Source: Streptomyces luteolifulvus
GTDB taxonomy: Bacteria > Actinomycetota > Actinomycetes > Streptomycetales > Streptomycetaceae
Assembly: GCF_008806595.1 (NCBI RefSeq)
Contig: NZ_VZRB01000010.1
Coordinates: forward strand, 62,001 to 126,000
Reading direction: 5' to 3'
Length of the DNA: 64,000 nt
Shown here: piece by piece, positions 33,247-41,493 of the stretch
Position numbering within the stretch: position 1 is the stretch's first letter
Layout: each line of letters opens with the position of its first letter
Translations under genes and position numbers: made by a program
Notes under the pieces: generated by a model
The model's input: only the letters and a program-made list of their open reading frames with translations
Told to the model about the DNA's origin: nothing
The model's database searches: none

Positions 33247-35094
33247 ATGTGCGGAATCGTGGGATACGTGGGGTCGCAGTCGGCGCTCGATGTCGTGATG
33301 GCCGGGCTGAAGCGGCTGGAGTACCGGGGGTACGACTCGGCAGGTGTCGCCGTACTGGCGGACGGTGGGCTGGCGGCCGCGAAGAAGGCCGGGAAGCTCA
33401 TCAATCTGGAGAAGGAACTGGTCGACCGGCCGCTGCCGACCGGCACGACGGGGATCGGGCACACACGGTGGGCGACCCATGGAGGGCCCACCGACGCGAA
33501 CGCCCACCCGCATCTCGACAACGCGGGCCGCGTCGCCGTCGTGCACAACGGGATCATCGAGAACTTCGCCGCGCTGAGGGCCGAGTTGGAGGAGCGGGGG
33601 CACGCCCTCGCCTCCGAGACCGACACCGAGGTCGTCGCGCATCTGCTCGCCGAGGAGTTCTCCTCGTGCGCCGATCCGGCGGAGGCGATGCGGCTGGTGT
33701 GCCGGCGTCTGGAGGGGGCGTTCACGCTGGTCGCGGTGCACGCGGACGAGCCCGATGTGGTCGTGGGGGCGCGGCGGAACTCGCCGCTCGTGGTGGGCGT
33801 TGGAGAGGGCGAGGCCTTTCTCGCCTCGGACGTCGCCGCGTTCATCGCCCACACGCGGTCGGCGATCGAGCTGGGTCAGGACCAGGTGGTGGAGCTGCGC
33901 CGGGACTCGGTGACGGTGACCGGCTTCGACGGCCGCCCCGCCGATGTGCGCTCGTACCACATCGACTGGGACGCGTCGGCCGCGGAAAAGGGGGGTTATG
34001 ACTACTTCATGCTCAAGGAGATCGCCGAGCAGCCCAAGGCTGTCGCCGATACCTTGCTGGGGCGTATCGACGACTCCGGTTCGCTGACGCTCGACGAGGT
34101 CCGTATCTCCGCCGCCGAGCTGCGCGAGGTCGACAAGGTCGTCATCATCGCGTGCGGTACGGCGTTCCACGCCGGGCTGATCGCCAAGTACGCCATCGAG
34201 CACTGGACGCGGATTCCGTGCGAGGTGGAGCTGGCGAGCGAGTTCCGCTACCGGGACCCGATCCTCGACCCGCGCACGCTGGTGATCGCCATCTCGCAGT
34301 CCGGCGAGACGATGGACACGCTGATGGCGCTGCGGCACGCCCGCGAGCAGGGCTCCAAGGTGCTGGCGATCTGCAACACCAACGGCTCGACGATCCCGCG
34401 CGAGTCGGACGCGGTGCTGTACACCCACGCCGGGCCGGAGGTCGCCGTCGCGTCGACCAAGGCGTTCCTGACCCAGCTCGTGGCCTGCTATCTCGTCGCG
34501 CTGTATCTGGGCCAGGTACGGGGCACCAAGTGGGGCGACGAGATCGATGCGGTGATCCGTGACCTGTCGCAGATCTCCGGTGAGGTCGAGCGCGTCCTGG
34601 AGACCATGGAGCCGGTGCGCGCGCTGGCGCGGACGCTCGCCTCGAAGAACACGGTCCTGTTCCTCGGGCGGCATGTCGGGTATCCGGTGGCACTGGAGGG
34701 CGCCCTCAAGCTCAAGGAACTCGCCTATATGCACGCCGAGGGCTTCGCGGCGGGGGAGCTCAAGCACGGGCCGATCGCGCTGATCGAGGAGGACCTGCCC
34801 GTGGTGGTCGTCGTGCCCTCACCCCGTGGCCGTTCCGTTCTGCACGACAAGATCGTCTCCAATATCCAGGAGATCCGGGCGCGGGGTGCGCGGACCATCG
34901 TGATCGCGGAGGAGGGTGACGAGACGGTCGTGCCGTACGCCGACCATCTGATCCGCATCCCGGCGACACCGACGCTCCTTCAGCCCCTGGTGGCCACGGT
35001 CCCGTTGCAGGTCTTCGCCTGCGAGCTGGCCACCGCCCGCGGCAACGAGGTGGACCAGCCACGGAACCTGGCGAAGTCGGTGACGGTGGAGTAG
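33247..35094 (+). CDS. glmS: Glutamine-fructose-6-phosphate aminotransferase
   Basis: The 615-residue enzyme makes glucosamine-6-phosphate from fructose-6-phosphate and glutamine. Cys2 of MCGIVGYVGSQ is the amidotransferase nucleophile. RGYDSAG, HTRWATHGGPTDANAHPH and HNGIIEN belong to the N-terminal domain. Two SIS sugar-isomerase domains follow (IACGTAFHAGL, SQSGETMDTL, then FLGRHVGYPVALEGALKLKE), ending NLAKSVTVE. The ATG must be at 33247 because the Cys has to be residue 2 after Met removal. No glmS riboswitch is visible in the 84-bp gap. Confidence 0.97.
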   Translation: MCGIVGYVGSQSALDVVMAGLKRLEYRGYDSAGVAVLADGGLAAAKKAGKLINLEKELVDRPLPTGTTGIGHTRWATHGGPTDANAHPHLDNAGRVAVVHNGIIENFAALRAELEERGHALASETDTEVVAHLLAEEFSSCADPAEAMRLVCRRLEGAFTLVAVHADEPDVVVGARRNSPLVVGVGEGEAFLASDVAAFIAHTRSAIELGQDQVVELRRDSVTVTGFDGRPADVRSYHIDWDASAAEKGGYDYFMLKEIAEQPKAVADTLLGRIDDSGSLTLDEVRISAAELREVDKVVIIACGTAFHAGLIAKYAIEHWTRIPCEVELASEFRYRDPILDPRTLVIAISQSGETMDTLMALRHAREQGSKVLAICNTNGSTIPRESDAVLYTHAGPEVAVASTKAFLTQLVACYLVALYLGQVRGTKWGDEIDAVIRDLSQISGEVERVLETMEPVRALARTLASKNTVLFLGRHVGYPVALEGALKLKELAYMHAEGFAAGELKHGPIALIEEDLPVVVVVPSPRGRSVLHDKIVSNIQEIRARGARTIVIAEEGDETVVPYADHLIRIPATPTLLQPLVATVPLQVFACELATARGNEVDQPRNLAKSVTVE

Positions 35095-35125
35095 CGGCCC
35101 GCCGATGGTTTCGTAGAGTGCGCGG

Positions 35126-35497
35126 ATGAGCATCATCGGGGTCGGAATCGACGTGGCCGAGATCGACCGGTTCGAGGCGTCGCTGCGGCGGACGCCCGGC
35201 CTGGCCGAACGGGTCTTTCTGCAAAGCGAGTTGCTGCTGCCCAACGGGGATCGCCGGGGCGTCGCCTCGCTCGCCGTCCGCTTCGCGGCGAAGGAGGCGC
35301 TCGCCAAGGCGCTGGGCGCCCCCGCGGGCCTGCTCTGGACCGACGCGGAGGTCTATGTCGAGGACAGCGGGCAGCCACGCCTGAGGGTGAAGGGGACCGT
35401 GGCCGCGCGGGCGGCCGAACTCGGGGTGCGGTCATGGCATGTGTCGCTCAGTCATGACGCGGGGGTGGCGTCGGCGGTGGTGATCGCGGAGGGGTGA
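35126..35497 (+). CDS. acpS: Holo-[acyl-carrier-protein] synthase
   Basis: The 123-residue enzyme transfers phosphopantetheine from CoA to acyl carrier protein. GVGIDVAEIDRFE (~5-17) provides the metal Asp, RFAAKEALAKALG (~53-65) the second metal Glu, and WHVSLSHDAGVASA the C-terminal block. The length is right for AcpS-type. It lies 31 bp after glmS. Confidence 0.95.
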   Translation: MSIIGVGIDVAEIDRFEASLRRTPGLAERVFLQSELLLPNGDRRGVASLAVRFAAKEALAKALGAPAGLLWTDAEVYVEDSGQPRLRVKGTVAARAAELGVRSWHVSLSHDAGVASAVVIAEG

Positions 35498-35510
35498 GCG
35501 TCGCGGCCAG

Positions 35511-35713
35511 GTCCTGTCGTCAACTCCCGTCGTCCGCCCGAAGGGCGGGCCTCGCGGCGTCAGGTGCGTGCTCTCGGCGTGCCGGGGCCCGGCCCTCGTA
35601 CTGGACGTACTTGGGTCAGGGCCCGGTGCGGCGAGTGGGGGTCCCCCCTGCTCGAAGAGCTTGGGGAAGCGCGCATGGCGTCGCGTGGCAGGCGGGAGTT
35701 TGACGACCGGGCC
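35511..35713. mobile_element. MITE-like element between acpS and nnrD/E
   Basis: The left end GTCCTGTCGTCAACTCCCGT (from 35511) and the right end, read on the opposite strand, GGCCCGGTCGTCAAACTCCC (from 35713), form imperfect terminal inverted repeats of ~25 bp. The ~200-bp interior has no gene, only nested hairpins (for example CCGCCCGAAGGGCGG near 35534). Size and structure fit a miniature inverted-repeat element. I recall similar sequences scattered through other Streptomyces genomes. No target duplication is clear. Confidence 0.5.
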
Positions 35714-35785
35714 CAGGGGGAGAGCGCAGCGGGCGGACCCCGGCGCTCCCCTTTTCGGGGCCGCCGGTGCGGCAGACTCGTTCGT

Positions 35786-37222
35786 ATGCGTACTGCGTAC
35801 TGCGTGGAGACGGTCAGGAGCGCCGAGCGGGAGTTGATGGCGCGGCTTCGGGACGGGGCGTTGATGCAGCGGGCCGCGGCCGGGCTCGGCGCCGCCTGTG
35901 CGGAGTTGTTGGGGCGGGTCTACGGGAGCCGGGTCGTTCTGCTCGTCGGCAGTGGTGACAACGGCGGGGACTGCCTTTACGCCGGGGCCCGTCTCGCCCG
36001 GCGCGGTGCCGGGGTCACCGCGGTGCTGCTCGCGCCCGACCGCACGCACGCCGGTGGTCTTGCCGCCCTGCGCCGGGCGGGCGGTGGCGTCGCGCGGCCC
36101 GGTACCGCCGAGGCTGTGATCGAGCGGGCCGACCTCGTCGTCGACGGCATCGTCGGGATCGGCGGCAAGGGCGGCCTGCGGCCCGACGCGGCGGCGCTCG
36201 CCGAGGCGGCCGAGCGGGCGCGGGCCGCCGTCGTCGCCGTCGACCTGCCGAGCGGGGTCGACGCCGACACGGGCGAGGTCCACGGGGCCGCGGTCCGGGC
36301 CGATCTCACCGTCACCTTCGGGACGCACAAGCCGGGGCTGCTGATCGATCCCGCACGCGAGTACGCCGGTTCGGTGCGGCTCGTCGACATCGGGCTCGGG
36401 CCCGAACTGCCCGCCGAGGCCGAGCTGGAGGCCCTGCAGCATGCGGACGTGGCCGCGCTGCTGCCCGTACCCGGTTCCGAGAGCGACAAGTACCGGCGGG
36501 GCGTCGTCGGCATCGCCGCCGGGTCGGCGCGCTATCCGGGGGCGGCCGTGCTCGCGGTGTCGGGGGCGCTGCGGGGCGGGGCCGGGGCCGTGCGGTACGT
36601 CGGGCCCGCCGGGGACGCGGTGATCTCCCGTTTCCCGGAGACGCTCGTGTCGGACAAGGGGCCGCGGAAGGCGGGGCGCGTGCAGGCGTGGGTCGTCGGG
36701 CCCGGCGCCGGGGACGACGCGGCGACCGTGGCGGAGGTGCTGGCGGAGGACGTACCCGTGCTCATCGACGCGGACGGGTTGCGGCTGGCCGACCGGGACA
36801 CCGTACGGGCCCGCACGGCACCGACCCTGATGACCCCGCACGCCGGCGAGGCGGCCGCGCTGCTCGGAGTGGCGCGGGAGGAGGTCGAGGGGGCCCGGCT
36901 GGCCTCGGTGCGGGAGCTGGCGGGGCGCTATGCGGCGACCGTGCTGCTGAAGGGGTCGACGACCCTGGTGGCCGACTCCGCGGGCGGACCGGTGCGGGTG
37001 AACGCGACCGGGACGTCCTGGCTGGCCACGGCGGGCAGCGGGGACGTGCTGTCGGGGCTCGCGGGGTCACTGCTGGCGGCGGGGCTGTCCGCGGTGGACG
37101 CGGGGAGCGCGGCGGCGTATCTGCACGGGCTGGCCGGGAGGTTCGCGGCGGACGGGGCGCCGGTCGGCGCGCATGACGTGGCGGAGGCGATTCCGAGGGC
37201 CTGGCGGGATGTACGGGACTGA
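35786..37222 (+). CDS. nnr: Bifunctional NAD(P)H-hydrate epimerase/dehydratase
   Basis: The 478-residue fusion repairs hydrated NAD(P)H. Residues ~1-215 are the epimerase (YjeF_N; VLLVGSGDNGGDCLYAGARL and VDLPSGVDADTGEV). Residues ~225-475 are the ADP/ATP-dependent dehydratase (GIAAGSARYPGAAVLA, TPHAGEAAALLG, then the NATGTSWLATAGSGDVLSGL nucleotide site). ATG 35786 is chosen because MRTAYCVETVRSAERELM is the family N-terminus. A CAGACT -10-like box 7 bp upstream and lack of a ribosome site suggest a leaderless mRNA. It sits between acpS and alr as in many actinobacteria. Confidence 0.95.
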   Translation: MRTAYCVETVRSAERELMARLRDGALMQRAAAGLGAACAELLGRVYGSRVVLLVGSGDNGGDCLYAGARLARRGAGVTAVLLAPDRTHAGGLAALRRAGGGVARPGTAEAVIERADLVVDGIVGIGGKGGLRPDAAALAEAAERARAAVVAVDLPSGVDADTGEVHGAAVRADLTVTFGTHKPGLLIDPAREYAGSVRLVDIGLGPELPAEAELEALQHADVAALLPVPGSESDKYRRGVVGIAAGSARYPGAAVLAVSGALRGGAGAVRYVGPAGDAVISRFPETLVSDKGPRKAGRVQAWVVGPGAGDDAATVAEVLAEDVPVLIDADGLRLADRDTVRARTAPTLMTPHAGEAAALLGVAREEVEGARLASVRELAGRYAATVLLKGSTTLVADSAGGPVRVNATGTSWLATAGSGDVLSGLAGSLLAAGLSAVDAGSAAAYLHGLAGRFAADGAPVGAHDVAEAIPRAWRDVRD

Positions 37223-37329
37223 ACAGGCGTACGGCGCCGCTCCGGGCGGGTGGGCACGGGCTGCCCGTACGGGTGACTCCCCCCGCGCGCCACCGCCCGC
37301 CCCCGCGCCACCCGCGTTTCTCTGATCGC

Positions 37330-38087
37330 ATGATCAGCAGACATATCGCATGCCGAGGTGTCGCCGTGCTGCTCGCCGCGGTGGTCGCCCTCCCGGCGGC
37401 AACCGCCTCGGCCGAATCCCTGCGTCCGGCCGGCGGAGGTCCCGAGGCCGGATCCGTGCCGCCCGCCGACGCGTCCGCGCCGCTGGTCCGCGCCGCCGGC
37501 GCGGCGTGCAGCAAGCGGACCGGGCCGTATCAGCGGGCCGTGGAGAAAGGGCTGAAGCGCAAGGTGGACGGGAAGCAGTCGGCCGCCGACTGCCGGGCCA
37601 TCCGCGCGTTCCAGAAGAAGCAGAAGATCAAGCCCGCCATCGGGTTCGCGGGGCCCGTCACCTGGGCGCGGATCCAACTCCTCGCGGCACGGAGGAACCC
37701 AACGCCGCGAAGAAGTGCCCGGTTCGGACGTACCGGGTCGTCTGTGTCGATCTCAGCCGGCAGCTGACCTGGGTGCAGAAGGGGAAGAAGACCGTCCTCG
37801 GGCCCTTGAACATGCGCAGCGGGCGCGCGGGGTACCGGACGCGGACCGGGTGGCACACGGTCTACTGGCGGCACAAGAACCACTGGTCGACGCTGTACAA
37901 CGCCCCCATGCCGTACGCCCAGTTCTTCAGCGGCGGGCAGGCCTTCCACGCCGTGTACGACACCATCTTCACGACCGGCGGCTCCACGGGCTGCGTGAAT
38001 CTGAAACCCGCCGACGCCCGCAAGCTGTGGGACACCCTCAAGACCGGCGACCGCGTCTACGTATGGGGGCGAAGGCCCGGTAGCTAG
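37330..38087 (+). pseudogene. L,D-transpeptidase gene with a single-base frameshift
   Basis: The first frame (from ATG 37330) encodes a signal peptide (AVLLAAVVALPAATASAE) and a peptidoglycan-binding-like domain with two Cys (AACSKRTGPYQ, KQSAADCRAIRAFQKKQKIK). Around 37685 the frame must change by one base: the second frame continues EEPNAAKKCPVRTYRVVCVD and encodes a YkuD domain with FHAVYDTIFTTGGSTGCVNL, including the catalytic-type His and Cys, ending at 38087. The first frame alone stops at 37767. Restoring one G in GCGGCACGGAGG (to GCGGCGACGGAGG) gives one continuous protein. It is either a sequencing error or a genuine mutation; no slippery sequence is seen. Confidence 0.75.
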
Positions 38088-38132
38088 ATAGCCTCCGGCG
38101 CTGTCCGACCCCTCTGAGACACTGGGGGCGCC

Positions 38133-39305
38133 ATGAGTGAGACAGCAGCAGCGCCGACCGCACCCCTGCGCGCCCGCGCCGAGATCGACCTGGCCGCCCT
38201 GCGCGCCAATGTGCGGACCCTGCGCGCCCTCGCGCCGGGTGCGGCCCTGATGGCCGTGGTCAAGTCCGACGCGTACGGCCACGGGGCGGTGCCGTGTGCC
38301 CGCGCTGCCGTCGAGGCGGGGGCGAGCTGGATCGGCACCGCCACGCCCGAGGAGGCGCTGGCGCTGCGCGCCGCAGCCGGGCTGCCGGAGCACATCAGGA
38401 TCATGTGCTGGCTGTGGACGCCCGGCGGGCCCTGGCGGGAGGCGATCGAGGCCGGTCTCGATGTGGGCGTGAGCGGGATGTGGGCCCTCAGGGAGGTCAC
38501 GGAGGCCGCGCGGCAGGCCGGCACGCCCGCGCGCGTGCAGCTCAAGGCCGACACCGGTCTCGGGCGCAACGGGTGCCCGCCCGGCGACGACTGGGCCGAG
38601 CTGGTGGGCCGGGCCCTGCGGGCCGAGGCCGAGGGGCTCGTCCGGATCACCGGGCTGTGGTCGCACCTCGCCTGCGCCGACGAACCGGGGCACCCCTCCA
38701 TCGCCCCCCAGCTCACCCTCTTCCGGGAGATGGTGGCGTACGCCGAACAGCAGGGCGTCCGCCCCGAGGTGCGGCACATCGCCAACTCGCCGGCCACGCT
38801 CACCCTTCCGGAGAGCCACTTCGACCTCGTCCGCACCGGGATCGCCCTCTACGGCATCTCGCCCAGCCCGGAGCTCGGCACCCCGGCCGACCTCGGGCTG
38901 CGCCCGGTGATGACGCTCTCGGCGTCGGTCGCGCTGGTGAAGCACGTTCCGGGAGGTCACGGCGTCAGTTACGGGCATCACTACGTCACGCCGGGCGAGA
39001 CCACCCTCGGCCTCATCCCCGTCGGCTACGCGGACGGCATCCCACGACACGCCTCCGGGACCGGCCCGGTGCTGGTGGGCGGAAAGTGGCGCACAGTCGC
39101 GGGGCGGGTCGCGATGGACCAGTTCGTCGTCGACCTCGGCGGGGACGAGCCCGAGCCCGGCGCGGAGGCGGTCCTGTTCGGGCCCGGCGACCGCGGCGAG
39201 CCCACCGCCGAGGACTGGGCGCAGGCGGCGGGGACGATCGCGTACGAAATCGTCACACGGATCGGGACGCGCGTTCCCCGCGTCTATAGGAATGCGTCCG
39301 TGTGA
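38133..39305 (+). CDS. alr: Alanine racemase
   Basis: The 390-residue PLP enzyme makes D-alanine for peptidoglycan. Lys44 in VVKSDAYGHG binds PLP. LKADTGLGRNG, HIANSPATL, YGISPSPEL and GYADGIPRHASG are family blocks, and the catalytic Tyr lies in the later part (GVSYGHHYVT). It is 45 bp after the frameshifted L,D-transpeptidase and upstream of the t6A genes; the alr-tsaE-tsaB-rimI-tsaD order is shared with mycobacteria. Confidence 0.97.
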   Translation: MSETAAAPTAPLRARAEIDLAALRANVRTLRALAPGAALMAVVKSDAYGHGAVPCARAAVEAGASWIGTATPEEALALRAAAGLPEHIRIMCWLWTPGGPWREAIEAGLDVGVSGMWALREVTEAARQAGTPARVQLKADTGLGRNGCPPGDDWAELVGRALRAEAEGLVRITGLWSHLACADEPGHPSIAPQLTLFREMVAYAEQQGVRPEVRHIANSPATLTLPESHFDLVRTGIALYGISPSPELGTPADLGLRPVMTLSASVALVKHVPGGHGVSYGHHYVTPGETTLGLIPVGYADGIPRHASGTGPVLVGGKWRTVAGRVAMDQFVVDLGGDEPEPGAEAVLFGPGDRGEPTAEDWAQAAGTIAYEIVTRIGTRVPRVYRNASV

Positions 39306-39314
39306 ACGAGGCAC

Positions 39315-39352
39315 AGTTCCCATGAAAGACGAACGAGTTCCCGTGAAGGACG
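39315..39352. repeat. Two tandem 17-bp direct repeats upstream of the hydrolase gene
   Basis: AGTTCCCATGAAAGACG (39315-39331) and AGTTCCCGTGAAGGACG (39336-39352) match at 15 of 17 bases with a 21-bp period, about two helical turns. This spacing suits a pair of operators on one DNA face. Confidence 0.4.
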
Positions 39353-39399
39353 GACCAGACCGGTAACCCGCACGGCAAAGACGCGAAGAGGAGCGGTAC

Positions 39400-40641
39400 G
39401 TGAGCGAGAGCAGCGCGGAGGCAGCCGCGGCCGTCGCCTCCGCCACGGCGGCGGCCGGGAACTGGCGCCGGGCGACCGGCATCGCCGGCGTCGCGATAGG
39501 CGTGGTGGCCGCGGGCGCGGCCGCCGGTGTGGCGATAGAGCGGCTCACCGTCGGACGTGGCATGCGGATGAAGGCGCGGCTCGTCCTCGACTCGGCGGGG
39601 CCGTACGGGACACTGCGCGGCACCCCCGGCAAGGCGTACGCCGACGACGGCACGGAGCTGTACTACGAGGTCGACGACATCGACCCGGACGCCGTGCCCG
39701 CGCTCGCACCACGCCGCCGGCGGCTGTTCGGCCGCAAGGCCCCCGCCCCGGTCACCGTCGTCTTCAGCCACGGCTACTGCCTCAGCCAGGACTCCTGGCA
39801 CTTCCAGCGCGCGGCGCTGCGCGGAGTCGTCCGGACCGTGCACTGGGACCAGCGCAGCCACGGCCGGTCCGGGCGCGGAGTGGCGCAGACCCAGGACGGC
39901 GTGCCGGTCAGCATCGACCAGCTCGGCCGCGATCTGAAGGCGGTCATCGACGCCGCCGCGCCCCAGGGCCCCATAGTGCTGGTCGGCCACTCGATGGGCG
40001 GGATGACCATCATGGCGCTGGCCGACCAGTATCCGGAGCTGATCCGCGACCGGGTCGTGGCCACGGCCCTCGTCGGTACGTCCTCGGGGCGGCTCGGCGA
40101 GGTCAACTTCGGGCTTCCCGTCGCCGGCGTCAACGCGGTGCGGCGGGTGCTGCCCGGAGTGCTGAAGGCGCTGGGCCAGCAGGCGGCCCTGGTGGAACGG
40201 GGGCGGCGGGCCACCGCCGATCTGTTCGCCGGGATCATCAAGCGGTACTCGTTCGCGTCCCGGGAGGTCGACCCGGCCGTCGCCCGGTTCGCCGAGCGGA
40301 TGATCGAGGGCACGCCGATCGACGTGGTCGCCGAGTTCTACCCGGCGTTCACGGACCACGACAAGACCGGGGCGCTCGACTGCTTCACGGACATGCCGGT
40401 GCTGGTGCTGGCCGGGGTCAGCGATCTCGTCACGCCCAGTGAGCACAGCGAGGCCATCGCCGATCTGCTGCCGGACGCGGAGCTGGTGCTCGTTCCGGAC
40501 GCCGGGCACCTCGTCATGCTGGAGCACCCGGAAGTGGTCACCGACCGCCTCGCCGACCTGCTGACCCGCGCGGGCGCGGTCCCCGCAGGGGCTACCGTAA
40601 GTGGCTATGGAAGCACCAGCAGCACCGCACGACCCGGCTGA
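39400..40641 (+). CDS. Alpha/beta hydrolase with N-terminal membrane segment
   Basis: The 413-residue protein has a hydrophobic span near the start (~27-47, IAGVAIGVVAAGAAAGVAI) and then an alpha/beta hydrolase fold. It shows HGYCLSQDSWHFQ (oxyanion region), the nucleophile elbow GHSMGGMTIMA, an acid in LVLAGVSDLVTPSEH and the catalytic His in PDAGHLVMLEHPEV. The substrate is unknown. The start is GTG 39400 with a GAGGAGCGG ribosome site. Its 3' end overlaps tsaE by ~40 bp, so it travels with the t6A genes in the operon. Confidence 0.9.
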   Translation: MSESSAEAAAAVASATAAAGNWRRATGIAGVAIGVVAAGAAAGVAIERLTVGRGMRMKARLVLDSAGPYGTLRGTPGKAYADDGTELYYEVDDIDPDAVPALAPRRRRLFGRKAPAPVTVVFSHGYCLSQDSWHFQRAALRGVVRTVHWDQRSHGRSGRGVAQTQDGVPVSIDQLGRDLKAVIDAAAPQGPIVLVGHSMGGMTIMALADQYPELIRDRVVATALVGTSSGRLGEVNFGLPVAGVNAVRRVLPGVLKALGQQAALVERGRRATADLFAGIIKRYSFASREVDPAVARFAERMIEGTPIDVVAEFYPAFTDHDKTGALDCFTDMPVLVLAGVSDLVTPSEHSEAIADLLPDAELVLVPDAGHLVMLEHPEVVTDRLADLLTRAGAVPAGATVSGYGSTSSTARPG

Positions 40642-41128
40642 GCCCTTTTCCCTGGACATCACCGTCCATTCCCCCGACCAGATGCGGGAGCTGGGCCGCA
40701 GGCTGGCCAAGCTGCTGCGCGCGGGCGACCTCGTGATGCTCAGCGGGGAGCTCGGCGCGGGCAAGACGACGCTGACCCGCGGGCTCGGCGAGGGCCTCGG
40801 CGTCCGTGGTGCGGTGACCTCCCCGACCTTCGTGATCGCCCGTGTGCACCCCTCCCTCGGGGACGGTCCGCCGCTGGTCCACGTGGACGCGTACCGCCTG
40901 GGCGGCGGGCTCGACGAGATGGAGGACCTCGACCTCGATGTGTCGCTGCCCGAGTCGTTGATCGTCGTGGAGTGGGGCGAGGGCAAGGTCGAGGAGCTGA
41001 CCGACGACCGTCTGCAGGTCGTCATCCACCGGGCCGTCGGGAACACGACGGACGAGGTGCGCCATGTGACGCTGACCGGGCTGGGGGAGCGCTGGGCGGC
41101 CGTCGATCTGAGCGTGCTCTCGGCGTGA
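40601..41128 (+). CDS. tsaE: tRNA t6A biosynthesis ATPase TsaE
   Basis: The 175-residue ATPase has Walker A GELGAGKTTLTRGL (~50-63), SPTFVIARVH, VHVDAYRLGG and the late VVEWGEG block. It partners TsaB/TsaD in making threonylcarbamoyl-adenosine 37 of ANN-decoding tRNAs. Starts at GTG 40601 or ATG 40607 are equally plausible; both overlap the hydrolase gene. The longer N-terminus than E. coli is common in actinobacteria. Confidence 0.95.
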   Translation: MAMEAPAAPHDPAEPFSLDITVHSPDQMRELGRRLAKLLRAGDLVMLSGELGAGKTTLTRGLGEGLGVRGAVTSPTFVIARVHPSLGDGPPLVHVDAYRLGGGLDEMEDLDLDVSLPESLIVVEWGEGKVEELTDDRLQVVIHRAVGNTTDEVRHVTLTGLGERWAAVDLSVLSA

Positions 41129-41217
41129 GCCGCCGGGTTCCATGAACGTTCCGACAACACGTCGGCAAGATGTTGCGTTCGGTGTCTTGTGCGTGGTCAC
41201 ATGGTATCCAGTGCGTA

Positions 41218-41233
41218 GTTAGGTGTGCCTAAC
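41218..41233. promoter_or_regulatory. Palindrome upstream of a small gene
   Basis: GTTAGG-TGTG-CCTAAC is a perfect 6-bp inverted repeat ~30 bp before the start of the small gene at 41265. The TTAGG/CCTAA halves recall DtxR/IdeR iron boxes, but the spacing is wrong for that consensus. Candidate operator. Confidence 0.35.
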
Positions 41234-41264
41234 CACGTCGCCCCCCGGACCTCAGGAGGCGTCC

Positions 41265-41420
41265 ATGCCGGCCACGGAGCGAGACGAGGCGCTGCCCCGT
41301 GTGGTGTCCATGCACGACCTGCTGGCGGCATGTGCGGCGGCGGACGTGATCTCGAAGCCGCCGCGCGAGTCGGAGCCGCGGCGGCCGGAACCCGGCGAGG
41401 ACCAGCCCGAGGCCGCGTGA
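41265..41420 (+). CDS. Small hypothetical protein
   Basis: The 51-residue product starts at ATG 41265 with an excellent CAGGAGG ribosome site 5 bp upstream. It reads MPATERDEALPRVVSMHDLL followed by AACAAADVI and ends in a Pro/Glu/Arg-rich acidic tail (SEPRRPEPGEDQPEAA). It has no membrane segment and one Cys. I recognise no family. It lies after tsaE, preceded by its own ~135-bp region with a palindrome, so it may be separately regulated. Confidence 0.6.
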   Translation: MPATERDEALPRVVSMHDLLAACAAADVISKPPRESEPRRPEPGEDQPEAA

Positions 41421-41493
41421 CCCCCGTGCGGGCGAGTCGTCCCCGAGAGTGAAAAGAGTGACCAGGGCGCCTGAATGCGCTGGACAGGCCCTG

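Noticed and set aside
41218..41233. Iron box (DtxR/IdeR site)
   Set aside because: The halves GTTAGG/CCTAAC are 4 bp apart, whereas the consensus TTAGGTTAGGCTAACCTAA has a different spacing, so only an unassigned palindrome is reported.
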